Positions 1 through 8,095 of a DNA stretch of 64,000 bases are shown piece after piece. The stretch is from Nocardia flavorosea (lineage in GTDB: Bacteria; Actinomycetota; Actinomycetes; Mycobacteriales; Mycobacteriaceae). The stretch is from NCBI RefSeq assembly GCF_015477805.1, contig NZ_JADLQL010000007.1, forward strand, positions 310,001 to 374,000, in the 5' to 3' direction. A model generated the notes under the pieces. The model did no database searches, had not been told where the DNA came from, and saw only the letters and a program-made list of their open reading frames with translations. Numbering within the stretch: the stretch's first letter is position 1; each line of letters opens with the position of its first letter. The translations under genes were made by a program, and so were the position numbers.

Positions 1-29
1 CGGCGTACGAGTCCGGGCGCATTTTGGGT

Positions 30-73
30 GCCGGCCGAAAGTAGCGGACAGTCGCTCGAACTTCTCGGCCGGC
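30..73 (-). terminator. Candidate terminator hairpin after the helical-repeat gene
   Basis: Nine-base perfect arms GCCGGCCGA and TCGGCCGGC enclose about 26 bases, which themselves contain a small AGCG/CGCT stem. It lies about 20 bases past the stop of the minus-strand gene ending at 95. There is no clear U-tract and the loop is long, so it is only a plausible terminator. Confidence 0.3.
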
Positions 74-94
74 GGTTCGCAGGTCGACGGGACG

Positions 95-2656
95 TCAGCC
101 CGGGCGTTCGACGGCCGGCTGGATATTCAGGTCCGCGGCGAGCAGCCGTGCCGATCTCCTCGCCCGTCGCGACGCCGTTCCGGACAGATCGGCGTGCGCG
201 AGGCTGTCGAGCTGATGCCATGCCGCGACACTGCGGAGCTCGGCCAGGGCATCGATGGCGCGGTTGCGGCAGTAGTCGTCGAGTCTCGGGATGGTATGGC
301 CGAGAAGGTGAACGGTCGTATCGTCACCCAGTAGTCCCTGGGTCCGCAAAACCCAACGGCTTACCGGCTGGGATGATTCGCGACCTGGGCGCGCGAAGTT
401 CGCGTACCAAGCGCGGAACAACGCCCGGGCGAACGCCGCGAGCGAGCGCGGGTCGGCGGCCTCGATCAGCGCTCGAACGCCGTCGTAGGGTTCGTGTGAT
501 TGCCACATTGCGAGCATGGTGCAGATCCGTGCGGTCGTCGGCCTCGGTAGCGCGGCGTGGCCGTCACGCAGCAGAATCTGCGGCAGCAGCGTCGGCTGTA
601 CCCACTGCGGCACGGGCGGAATGTATCCCGGAAGCTGCCAAATGCGTCTGCTGGGATGCAGCATGGCGTCTGCTTCCCGCAGTGCGGCGTCGCCGTATTG
701 CTCTGCGGCAGCGCGAATCGCCCCGAGGTGGCCTTTTCGAACCAGCTGGTGCAACGCTGATTCGGCCCGGTTTCGCATCGTGCCGTGCGCGCCCAGCGCC
801 CAAGCCACCAGATCGACGGCGGCGGTATCGATATGCCGGTCGAACCATGCGGCGGCTGCGTGGCGCGGTGCCTCGCTGTCGAGGAGTAGATGCAACATCA
901 ACCGCGTGACGGCGGTACCGTCCATCGTGGCCAGGGCGGGCGCCATGGCCGCCGGGTGTCGCTGGGCGGCTTCGAGGGTTATGTCGAGTGCATCGCGTTC
1001 GAACCGGCCGATCATCCGCCGATAAGGTCCGAACCAGTAGGGGTACGACCACTTGGTCTCGCGCTCGAGCTCACGCAGCCGCTCTCGTGCCTCCGCCTCG
1101 GGCCCCAATGCGATGGCGGTGACCATATCGTAGCCCCAAGATCCCCATTTGTTTTCGGCCAGCACCCCCTGTGCCCATCCGGGTTCGAGTTCTCGCACGG
1201 AGCCGGTCGGCGTTCGCGCCCAGCGTTCGCGTTCGCCGGGAAGCCACTTCACTTCGAGCGGCCGCCCGGGTGGTGTGCGTACGACGCGGCGGGTTCGCGG
1301 CCGTCGCCCAAGGTCTTCCCAGGGCGGATTTTCCAGCAGACCGGACAGTTCCGCCGGTATGGATTCGGGGAACTGCTCACCGAAGCCGAGCTCGTGCAGG
1401 TCGTGCGGCGAGTTTCGGCGCTGCGTAATCAGCAGGCCCGGGTTTCGGCGGGCATGTTCGTGCAACAGCCGTTGGAGCTCGGGTAGCGCGCTGGTTGTGC
1501 CTCGTTGCACAAGTATCCGCATCGCGCGCCGCGGAAATCGGCGTGCTGCCTGCTGCAGGGCATCGACCACACACTGCTGGGGCTCCCCTTCGTCCGTTAC
1601 GGCCCGCGCGAGCAGCAGCTCGAACGCTTCGTCGGTCGGAAAACGAGCGAGGGTCGAGCACAGTTGTTCGGTACTGATCATCGCAGGGGTTGCCGGCACC
1701 TCGGTCCGCCTCGGAACCTGCAACTTCTCGTCGAGATAACGGGCAAGGACCGGTGCCGCCTTCGGACCACAGTTGACGATCACGTCGGGGTAGCGCTGGG
1801 CCATCGGTGCGAATCCGGCCAGCTCTACGATGCGTGCAAGCTGTTCACCGGTGGTGGCGGAAGCCGCGAGCAGCGCGTACTTGCCGGTCTCGGCGAGCGA
1901 GGACAGCTCTTCGACCGGTTGTCCGGACGCGAGCTCCTTATTGAGCCAGCGCTGTTCGGTCGGCACCAAGAACACGGAAGCATATGCCACGTCCGACAAC
2001 ATGTGGTCGGCGCGCAGCCGAGCGAGTCGGGCCACCGCGAGTCGGTAATCGCTCTCGGATGCTTCCGCCAGGCGCTCGCGCACCCGTTCGACTGCCGCCG
2101 ACCACACCTCGAGAGGGTGGTCCTGAGGTAAAACCTTGTGCAACACACCGCCGGTCCACAACTGCCCTGGGTCACCGCGGTAGTGAACGACGGTGATCGA
2201 AGCCCGGACACCGCCCCACACTGCGACCCGGCGCGGGCGCAGCCCATAGAGGTCGCTCTGTAATTTCGTGAGCCGGATGGCGGCTTCGGCCGCGAATACG
2301 AGGCCGTGTTCGGCGACCCAGGCGTCGGCGACGGCTCCCGCGGCGGCGGCATCGAATCCGTCGCGTGTACTGGCCAGCACGCAGATCAACGCCCCGGCAC
2401 GTGGGGTGCGGTCCGGGTGTGCGAGTTCGGCCACCGCACCGCTGAGAGCCGTCGGACCGTAGTCGGCGTCGGCTGCCAGCAGACTATCGACCGTATGGGC
2501 GCATCCGCCCATAAATTGCGCCAGCGAAGTGCCGATCGCGGCAAAGCGTTCGAGATCGCCGGCCCGCCCCGACCCGCGAAACGGAGCAGCGTCCGCCCAC
2601 CAGTGCTCGGGTACGACCCAGGTGTCCTCCGCCGCTTCCGGCGCAATTTCCACCAT
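95..2656 (-). CDS. Large helical-repeat (HEAT-like) protein of unknown function
   Basis: An 853-residue protein with no signal peptide or membrane segment, so probably cytoplasmic. It is rich in Ala, Leu and Arg and made of repeated helical pairs, for example around residues 335-400 and 560-640, as in HEAT/armadillo scaffolds. The helical style resembles the region that precedes the DUF4132 domain in WGR/DUF4132 proteins, but this protein stops where that domain would begin. That family link is weak inference. I see no catalytic motif. The ATG at 2656 follows an AGGGA ribosome site (TAGGGATCGTTCATG). The gene lies 114 bp downstream of the KshB-like gene on the same strand, so read-through is possible. 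I do not assign a function. Confidence 0.75.
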   Translation of the reverse strand: MVEIAPEAAEDTWVVPEHWWADAAPFRGSGRAGDLERFAAIGTSLAQFMGGCAHTVDSLLAADADYGPTALSGAVAELAHPDRTPRAGALICVLASTRDGFDAAAAGAVADAWVAEHGLVFAAEAAIRLTKLQSDLYGLRPRRVAVWGGVRASITVVHYRGDPGQLWTGGVLHKVLPQDHPLEVWSAAVERVRERLAEASESDYRLAVARLARLRADHMLSDVAYASVFLVPTEQRWLNKELASGQPVEELSSLAETGKYALLAASATTGEQLARIVELAGFAPMAQRYPDVIVNCGPKAAPVLARYLDEKLQVPRRTEVPATPAMISTEQLCSTLARFPTDEAFELLLARAVTDEGEPQQCVVDALQQAARRFPRRAMRILVQRGTTSALPELQRLLHEHARRNPGLLITQRRNSPHDLHELGFGEQFPESIPAELSGLLENPPWEDLGRRPRTRRVVRTPPGRPLEVKWLPGERERWARTPTGSVRELEPGWAQGVLAENKWGSWGYDMVTAIALGPEAEARERLRELERETKWSYPYWFGPYRRMIGRFERDALDITLEAAQRHPAAMAPALATMDGTAVTRLMLHLLLDSEAPRHAAAAWFDRHIDTAAVDLVAWALGAHGTMRNRAESALHQLVRKGHLGAIRAAAEQYGDAALREADAMLHPSRRIWQLPGYIPPVPQWVQPTLLPQILLRDGHAALPRPTTARICTMLAMWQSHEPYDGVRALIEAADPRSLAAFARALFRAWYANFARPGRESSQPVSRWVLRTQGLLGDDTTVHLLGHTIPRLDDYCRNRAIDALAELRSVAAWHQLDSLAHADLSGTASRRARRSARLLAADLNIQPAVERPG

Positions 2657-2770
2657 GAACGATCCCTACCGAGAGAAGTCCGATTCGAACGGAGCATGCA
2701 GTCTCTCAGCGCCGCGGCGGTACCGGTTCGCTGTTGTTCTCAACCCTGGCGAGAGCGGGACAAGCCGACC

Positions 2771-3826
2771 TCAGAACTGAATCCGCAGCCGATCCGTAAC
2801 CGGCCGTGCCTGGCAGCCGAGGATGTACCCGGCCTCGATGTCCTCGGGGTCCAGAATCTCGGCGTTCTCCATTTCGACCTTGCCCTCCAGCACCGTGCAG
2901 GCGCAGGACCCGCATTCGCCTTCCTGGCAGGAGTACGGCACATCGAGACCTTTGTCGAGCATGATGTCGACCAGCGTCTGTTTCCGCGGCCAGCTGAGGT
3001 TGTGTACCTCGCCGTCCAGTTCCACTTCGACCGTGGCCGCGTCGGCGGCTTCTTCCGCCGAGATCTCGACGGGCGCGCTGTCGGCGAAGGGGTCACCGGC
3101 GAGGGAGTTGAAGATTTCGGCGTGCGTGCGGTTACGCGGGACACCGAGCTGGCCGAGGGCGTCGTGGACGCCGTCCATGAACGGGCGTGGCCCGCACATG
3201 AAGGCCGAACGGTCGGTGTAGGGGCGGAACAGTTCGGCCAGTGCGGTGACGGTGGGCAGCCCCTGCAGTGTTTCCAGCCAGTGCAGTACGACCAGCCGTT
3301 GCGGGTGCTTTTCCGCCAGTTCGCGTAGTTCGGTGGCGAAGATGACCGATTCGGGGTCGCGGTTGGCATAGAACAGCACGATCCGGCCGGTGCCGCGGTC
3401 GAGCGCGGATTTGAGGATCGACATCACCGGGGTGATACCGCTGCCGGCGGCGCACAGCAGCAGGTCTTCGTCGAGGTTCTTGGGGGTGAATACGCCCGAC
3501 GGCGGCAGCACCTCCAGTTCGTCGCCCGGTTTGATGTTGTCGCAGAGCCAGTTGGATCCGTAGCCGTCCTTGGTCCGTTTCACCGTGACCTTGGGCAGGT
3601 CGTCGGTGAAGGGGGAACTGGCCAGCGAATAGCATCGCGCCACCGACCCGGTGCGGTCGCTGGGGATACGCAGAGTCAGGAACTGGCCGGGCTGGTAGGC
3701 GAACTTTTCCCGGGCCTGCTCCGGTACCTCGAAGACCAGCGAGCTCGCGTCGGTGGTTTCCGCGATGACCTGGGCGACCCGCAGTACGACGGATCGTGAC
3801 CCATGGGGTACTTCGACGGTGGTCAT
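2771..3826 (-). CDS. kshB: KshB-like ferredoxin reductase (3-ketosteroid 9-alpha-hydroxylase reductase component)
   Basis: A three-domain oxygenase reductase of 351 residues. It has an FAD-binding barrel with RCYS at 64-67, a nicotinamide-binding domain with CAAGSGIT at 125-132, and a C-terminal plant-type [2Fe-2S] domain with Cys300, Cys305, Cys308 and Cys338. Domain order and many segments match KshB (Rv3571), which passes electrons from NADH to the Rieske oxygenase KshA during steroid ring opening. The ATG at 3826 is preferred over one 33 bases upstream because AGAGGA lies just before it and because the upstream start would crowd the promoter. A KstR-consensus operator lies 50 bp upstream, which supports a steroid role. 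No kshA is in the window. A paralogue serving another Rieske oxygenase (for example PaaE-like) remains possible. Confidence 0.82.
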   Translation of the reverse strand: MTTVEVPHGSRSVVLRVAQVIAETTDASSLVFEVPEQAREKFAYQPGQFLTLRIPSDRTGSVARCYSLASSPFTDDLPKVTVKRTKDGYGSNWLCDNIKPGDELEVLPPSGVFTPKNLDEDLLLCAAGSGITPVMSILKSALDRGTGRIVLFYANRDPESVIFATELRELAEKHPQRLVVLHWLETLQGLPTVTALAELFRPYTDRSAFMCGPRPFMDGVHDALGQLGVPRNRTHAEIFNSLAGDPFADSAPVEISAEEAADAATVEVELDGEVHNLSWPRKQTLVDIMLDKGLDVPYSCQEGECGSCACTVLEGKVEMENAEILDPEDIEAGYILGCQARPVTDRLRIQF

Positions 3827-3876
3827 CTCGTCCTCTCGACACCTGATAGCCGACGGCATCCAGCCTACGGCAAAAC

Positions 3877-3890
3877 TAGAACGTGTTTCA
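3877..3890 (-). promoter_or_regulatory. KstR-type operator upstream of kshB-like gene
   Basis: TAGAACGTGTTTCA fits the published KstR consensus TNNAACNNGTTNNA at every fixed position. It sits in the short gap between the TetR stop (3894) and the kshB-like start (3826), where a repressor could block initiation. KstR represses cholesterol-catabolic genes in mycobacteria and rhodococci and is relieved by 3-oxo-cholestenoyl-CoA-type ligands. Occupancy by KstR here is inferred from the match and the position. Confidence 0.68.
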
Positions 3891-3893
3891 ATT

Positions 3894-4544
3894 TTAGCCT
3901 ATGTCGGCTGCCTGCTGTCGAGTGAGCTGGCCCTCGAGTCCGGCGACCAGCACGCCGACCCCGAAATCGTAGGAGTATTTGCCACGCAGATCGGGCAGGT
4001 ATTCCATTGCGCGGGCAACTCGCTCCGGCATCACCACATCGGGCGGGGTGTCGAGGTTGCGCGGGTTCACCCGGCGGCGACCGAACAGGTAGGTGTGGAT
4101 GGTCGCGTAACCGGCCAGCACATTGCGGTCGTCGAAGCCGGCCTCGTAGAGGATCTCCATGATCGCGGCGATCAGATCGAGCTGCTTACCCAGCATCTGC
4201 TCGATGAGAATGTCGCCCAGACCGGGGTGACGGCGCAGGCGTTCGTCGATCTGGGCGAGGAGGTCGATCAGCCGGTCCTGCCAGGTCCCTGATTCGGGCG
4301 GAGGTTTGCGGACTCCGGTGAGCGCGGCCGTGGCGACCAGGTCGAGCAGTTCACGCTTATCGGCCACGTAGTAGTAGGGGGCCATGGGGGAGACGCCGAG
4401 TTCGCGTGAGAGTCGTCGCATGGATAGTTTCTCCACCCCGTCGGCGCGCACGACCCGGAGCGCCGCCTCGACGATCTCCGTCTCCGAGAGGGTACTTCCG
4501 TTACCGCCCCCGCCCCCACTCGTCTGCATTCGCACGACTCCCAT
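3894..4544 (-). CDS. TetR-family regulator divergent from mftA (not a clear MftR)
   Basis: A TetR-type repressor of 216 residues. The N-terminal helix-turn-helix (about residues 23-68) includes a MRRLSRELGVS recognition region and the YYYVADKRELL segment. The C-terminal ligand domain is unassigned. The ATG at 4544 is chosen over a GTG at 4550 because AGAGG lies five bases before it. A run of five glycines (residues 10-14) precedes the HTH. It is divergent from mftA, so it could control that promoter and its own. The segment that in MftR reads like RRTLFRYYxSKNAIPW is missing, so I do not call it MftR. Its stop is only four bases from the KstR-type operator of the next gene. Confidence 0.85.
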   Translation of the reverse strand: MGVVRMQTSGGGGGNGSTLSETEIVEAALRVVRADGVEKLSMRRLSRELGVSPMAPYYYVADKRELLDLVATAALTGVRKPPPESGTWQDRLIDLLAQIDERLRRHPGLGDILIEQMLGKQLDLIAAIMEILYEAGFDDRNVLAGYATIHTYLFGRRRVNPRNLDTPPDVVMPERVARAMEYLPDLRGKYSYDFGVGVLVAGLEGQLTRQQAADIG

Positions 4545-4819
4545 TGCCACCTCTACATGCTGGGCGGCACGCGCCCGTCACGTTCTGTTCAGCTGCTTTG
4601 CCCCCGCAGTCTAGAGGTCGCGTTCCGGCGTGAGCGTCCACATTACTCGAAAACCCTTTCTTTTTGTCAGTGTATGACGTTATGGTGTGACTGCGGTCGC
4701 ATCCGGCGACCGCAGCGCCGGCCCTGTGCCACCGCTCACCAGCGGTATCCCATGCGGTACCGCGGGGCAGCGTCGTGGCAGCCCCTGGCCGGCGCAGGCG
4801 CCAATCAGTGGAGGTAGCC
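4545..4819. promoter_or_regulatory. Divergent intergenic region TetR / mftA
   Basis: 275 bases between divergent starts. An AT-richer stretch near 4650-4690 contains an interrupted palindrome, GTCA-N5-TGAC (4666-4678), a reasonable but unproven operator candidate. mftA has GGAGG at 4810-4814, five bases before its ATG. I cannot place the -35 and -10 boxes with confidence. Confidence 0.35.
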
Positions 4820-4969
4820 ATGGCGGACAACCGTTCCTTCGGACCGGCCGAAACCGATCACCGCGGACCGATCGGCACAGTCGAGAACCAGGCGAGCGAG
4901 GACGCTCCCATCGTCGAGGAGACCCTGATCGAAGAGGTGTCCATCGACGGTATGTGCGGCGTCTACTGA
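4820..4969 (+). CDS. mftA: Mycofactocin precursor peptide MftA
   Basis: A 49-residue RiPP precursor. The C-terminal core IDGMCGVY is diagnostic. In known systems MftC oxidatively decarboxylates and crosslinks the terminal Val-Tyr pair, and MftE and MftD then release and oxidise it to the redox cofactor premycofactocin. The leader is acidic (EETLIEEVS before the core), as expected for recognition by MftB. The ATG at 4820 has GGAGG five bases upstream. A longer in-frame ORF starts at 4775 but lacks comparable support. The stop is followed after 11 bases by the mftBC start. Confidence 0.95.
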   Translation: MADNRSFGPAETDHRGPIGTVENQASEDAPIVEETLIEEVSIDGMCGVY

Positions 4970-4980
4970 TCGGGCCGGAG

Positions 4981-6486
4981 ATGCTCGATCTGGAAACCCG
5001 CTGGCAGTTACATCCCCGCGTGGCATTGCGGCCGGAACCCTTCGGTGCGCTGCTGTACCACTTCGGGACCCGCAAACTGTCGTTCCTGAAGAATCCGCGG
5101 ATCGTCGAGATCGTGCGCTCCCTGCCCGGGCACACCTCGGCCCGTGCGGCCATCCGGGCCGCCGGCATCGGGGACTCCGCCGCCGATCCGTATGTGCAGG
5201 CACTGGCCGACCTGGCCGAATCGGACATGATCCAGCAGGCACCGGAAACGGCCGCGCTCACCGAGACCGCGCCGTTCACCGGTGTCGGGCCCGCCGATCC
5301 GGCGATCCGGCTGGTGGATCGGTTCGAATCCGGGCTGGCCGCGCCGATCTGCCTCACCTGGGAACTCACCTACGCATGCAACCTGTCGTGCGTGCACTGC
5401 CTGTCCTCCTCGGGCCGGCGCGATCCCGACGAACTCAGCACCGAGCAGTGCAAGGCGCTGATCGACGAGTTCCAGCGGATGCAGGTGTTCTACGTGAACA
5501 TCGGCGGCGGTGAGCCCACCGTCCGCCCGGATTTCTGGGAACTGGTGGACTACGCGACCTCCCATCAGGTGGGCGTGAAGTTCTCCACGAACGGTGTGCG
5601 CATCACCCCGGAGGTCGCGCAGCGACTGGCCGCGAGCGACTATGTGGACGTCCAGATCTCGCTGGACGGCGCCGATGCCGAGGTGAACGACGCGGTGCGC
5701 GGGCCGGGGTCCTACGATACGGCGATCCGGGCGCTGGAGAATCTGGCGAACGCCGGGTTCGAGGATGCGAAGTTGTCCGTGGTGGCGACCCGGCACAATA
5801 TCGACCAGCTCGACCAGTTCAAGGAGATCGCCGATCGTTACGGCGCCACCCTGCGGCTCACCCGGCTGCGGCCGTCGGGTCGCGGTGCGGACGTCTGGGA
5901 CGAACTGCATCCGCTGCCGGAACAGCAGCGGACTCTCTACGACTGGCTGGTGCGCAACGGTGAAGGTGTACTCACCGGCGATTCGTTTTTCCACCTCTCC
6001 GCATACGGCGAGGCCCTGCCGGGGCTGAACATGTGCGGGGCCGGGCGGGTGGTGTGCCTGGTGGATCCGCTCGGCGACGTCTACGCCTGCCCGTTCGCGA
6101 TCCACGAGCGGTTCCATGCCGGAAACGTCGTCACCGACGGCGGTTTCGCCACGGTGTGGCGGGAATCGGAGCTGTTCAACGAGTTGCGGGAGCCCAGCGA
6201 TGGGGGTGCGTGCAGCAAATGCGCGCATTACGACTCCTGCCGCGGCGGCTGTATGGCGGCGAAGTTCTTCACTGGGCTGCCCGCCGACGGGCCGGATCCG
6301 GAATGCGTTCAGGGTTACGGGGAAGCGGCGCTGGCCGACGCCGGGCGGATCATCCCGCGTCCGGCGGTCGACCATTCGCGCAAGAGCTCCCCGCGCCGGC
6401 CGCGTTCGGGTGGACCCGTTCCGCTGACGTTGCTGCCGCCGGCGAAACGTCCGGCGCGTGCCTGCGACGAGAGTCCGCTCGTGTGA
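4981..6486 (+). CDS. mftC: MftB-MftC fusion: precursor-binding chaperone joined to the radical SAM maturase
   Basis: One open frame of 501 residues. Residues 1-84 match MftB (peptide chaperone/RRE: WQLHPRVALRPEPFGAL, YHFGTRKLSFLKN). Residues from about 112 onward match MftC, with the radical SAM triad CNLSCVHC (Cys133, Cys137, Cys140), the GGGEP motif and a C-terminal SPASM domain (MCGAGRVVC, CSKCAHYDSCRGGC) ending in PxxLLPPAKRP. In Mycobacterium tuberculosis these are two genes, Rv0692 and Rv0693. Here residues 84-112 form a linker with no stop codon and no internal start with a ribosome site. The ATG at 4981 is used; its GGAG is abutting, so coupling to mftA or a GTG at 4954 is possible. 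The enzyme decarboxylates and cyclises the MftA C-terminal Val-Tyr. Confidence 0.93.
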   Translation: MLDLETRWQLHPRVALRPEPFGALLYHFGTRKLSFLKNPRIVEIVRSLPGHTSARAAIRAAGIGDSAADPYVQALADLAESDMIQQAPETAALTETAPFTGVGPADPAIRLVDRFESGLAAPICLTWELTYACNLSCVHCLSSSGRRDPDELSTEQCKALIDEFQRMQVFYVNIGGGEPTVRPDFWELVDYATSHQVGVKFSTNGVRITPEVAQRLAASDYVDVQISLDGADAEVNDAVRGPGSYDTAIRALENLANAGFEDAKLSVVATRHNIDQLDQFKEIADRYGATLRLTRLRPSGRGADVWDELHPLPEQQRTLYDWLVRNGEGVLTGDSFFHLSAYGEALPGLNMCGAGRVVCLVDPLGDVYACPFAIHERFHAGNVVTDGGFATVWRESELFNELREPSDGGACSKCAHYDSCRGGCMAAKFFTGLPADGPDPECVQGYGEAALADAGRIIPRPAVDHSRKSSPRRPRSGGPVPLTLLPPAKRPARACDESPLV

Positions 6487-6501
6487 AAATTGTTGGATGA
6501 C

Positions 6502-6543
6502 ACCGCCCCGAGCAACGATAGCCGGATCGTTGCTCGGGGCGGT
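6502..6543 (+). terminator. Strong intrinsic-terminator-like hairpin between mftBC and mftF
   Basis: Perfect 18-base inverted repeat with a six-base loop (AGCCGG). The arms are 6502-6519 and 6526-6543, each rich in CCGCCCCG/CGGGGCGG. It starts 15 bases past the mftBC stop. TCCTTA follows rather than a T-tract, which is common in high-GC actinobacteria. It suggests that mftA-mftBC forms its own transcription unit, or that read-through to mftF is attenuated. Confidence 0.75.
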
Positions 6544-6644
6544 TCCTTATGTCCGTGCTACCGCTCCGGTGACCCATTTCATGACTGTGTCCACCGTCGT
6601 TCGGCAAATTTCTCCCGAACGAAACACTTTTTCCCGGACTGCTG

Positions 6645-8081
6645 ATGTCTCGTAACGAATCGGCAGTTACCATCCGTGGAATGCGCCATGATCGCCTGCC
6701 CGACGGATTCGGGGTGCGGATCGACCCACGGGTACGCGCATACTCGGGGGGACGCATCCTGATCGGTGGCTCACCCGCTCGTTTGCTGCGCCTCGCTCCC
6801 GAGGCCGCGGAGATGATCGGCGACGGCTACCTGGAAGTGAACGGCCCGCAATCGGCGGTGGTTGCCAGACGGCTACTGGATTCCGGTGTCGCCAACCCCC
6901 GGCCCCGGCTCCTGCCGAAACCGGAGGACGTCACCGTCATCGTCCCGCTGCACAACAACCCGGACGGTCTGCGGCGGCTCCTGGCGACCTTGAGCGGCCG
7001 CACGGTCATCGTGGTCGACGACGGTTCCGACGAGCCGGTGCAGGTGCCCGACGAACACGGCCGCCGGTGTCAGGTGAAGGTGCTGCGCCACGAGCAGCGG
7101 CGGGGTCCGGCGGCCGCCCGCAATACCGGTCTGCGCGCCGCGTCCACCCAGTTCGTCGCTTTCCTCGATTCCGACGTGGTCCCGCGCAGCGGCTGGCTCG
7201 AGGTGATGCTGGGTCATTTCAGCGATCCGCAGGTGGCGCTGGTCGCCCCGCGGATCGTCGCATTGGACCCGGAATCCACGACGCTGGCCCGCTACGAACA
7301 CACCCGCTCGTCGCTGGATCTGGGCCGGCGGGAATCGGCGGTGCAATCCGGCGGTGTGGTGTCCTATGTTCCGAGCGCGGCGCTGCTCGTGCGTCGTGCG
7401 GTCCTCGAAGCCGAGGGCGGGTTCGACGAAAGTATGCAGGTGGCCGAGGATGTCGACCTGTGCTGGCGGCTGGAACGCGCAGGCTGGCGGTTGCGCTACG
7501 AACCGGCGGCGCATGTGGCCCACGATCATCGGGTCTCGTTCCGCGAATGGTTCCGGCGCAAATTGTTCTACGGCACCGGCGCCGCACCGCTGAGCCGGCG
7601 GCACGCCGGGAAGGTCTCGCCGCTGCAGATACCCAAATGGACCGCGCTGTCCGCGATCTTCCTGGCGACCCGCAACCGCTGGGGCCTGCTGGCCGCGGTA
7701 CTGACCCTGCTGGTGCCGTTGCGCCGGCTGCGGATCGCGTTCGCGGGCGTGGACAACCCGACCGGGGTCGCGGCGATCTATGTGGCCCGGGGTTTCTTCG
7801 CCGGACTGTGGCGGCTGTCCTCGGCCATGTTCCGTCACTATTGGCCGATAACCCTTGCGGCGATGCTGTTCTCCCGCCGGGTCCGCCAGACCGCGCTGAC
7901 CCTGGCACTCGCGGAGGGCGCGGTCGACTGGTACACCCATCGGGAGCCGGGCGGGCTGGACCCGCTGCGCTATATCGCGTTCCGGCGGGTCGACGATATC
8001 GCCTACGGAACCGGTCTCTGGGTGGGGGCGTGGCGGGCCGGCAGCCCGGCCGCGTTGAGACCCACCGCCCCACCCCGGTAG
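6645..8081 (+). CDS. mftF: Mycofactocin glycosyltransferase MftF
   Basis: A 478-residue family-2 glycosyltransferase. It has a GT-A fold with VTVIVPLHNN (about 100), VVDDGS, FLDSD and the late EDVDLCWRLE motif (about 270), followed by C-terminal hydrophobic segments that suggest membrane association. The LPDGFGVRIDPRV start and the overall layout match MftF, which adds beta-1,4-glucose units to premycofactocin. The ATG at 6645 is used; ATG 6681 (MRHDRLPDGF) is closer to the usual N-terminus but has GTGGA directly abutting it. The gene follows a terminator-like hairpin, so it probably has its own promoter in 6544-6644. mftD and mftE, normally between mftC and mftF, are missing. Confidence 0.92.
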   Translation: MSRNESAVTIRGMRHDRLPDGFGVRIDPRVRAYSGGRILIGGSPARLLRLAPEAAEMIGDGYLEVNGPQSAVVARRLLDSGVANPRPRLLPKPEDVTVIVPLHNNPDGLRRLLATLSGRTVIVVDDGSDEPVQVPDEHGRRCQVKVLRHEQRRGPAAARNTGLRAASTQFVAFLDSDVVPRSGWLEVMLGHFSDPQVALVAPRIVALDPESTTLARYEHTRSSLDLGRRESAVQSGGVVSYVPSAALLVRRAVLEAEGGFDESMQVAEDVDLCWRLERAGWRLRYEPAAHVAHDHRVSFREWFRRKLFYGTGAAPLSRRHAGKVSPLQIPKWTALSAIFLATRNRWGLLAAVLTLLVPLRRLRIAFAGVDNPTGVAAIYVARGFFAGLWRLSSAMFRHYWPITLAAMLFSRRVRQTALTLALAEGAVDWYTHREPGGLDPLRYIAFRRVDDIAYGTGLWVGAWRAGSPAALRPTAPPR

Positions 8082-8095
8082 CGGAAGCGGGCACC

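Noticed and set aside
2680..2700. TTCGAAT with a 4-bp stem, like a tRNA T-arm, in the gap before the helical-repeat gene
   Set aside because: No matching acceptor, D or anticodon stems nearby on either strand.
5321..5331. GGTTCGAATCC, identical to a tRNA T-loop
   Set aside because: It encodes part of the MftC N-terminus (DRFESG) and no cloverleaf can be built around it.
7067..8095. In-frame extension of mftG to an 830-residue protein
   Set aside because: The extension lies wholly inside mftF in another frame, has no domain, and the true start has a ribosome site and GMC N-terminus.
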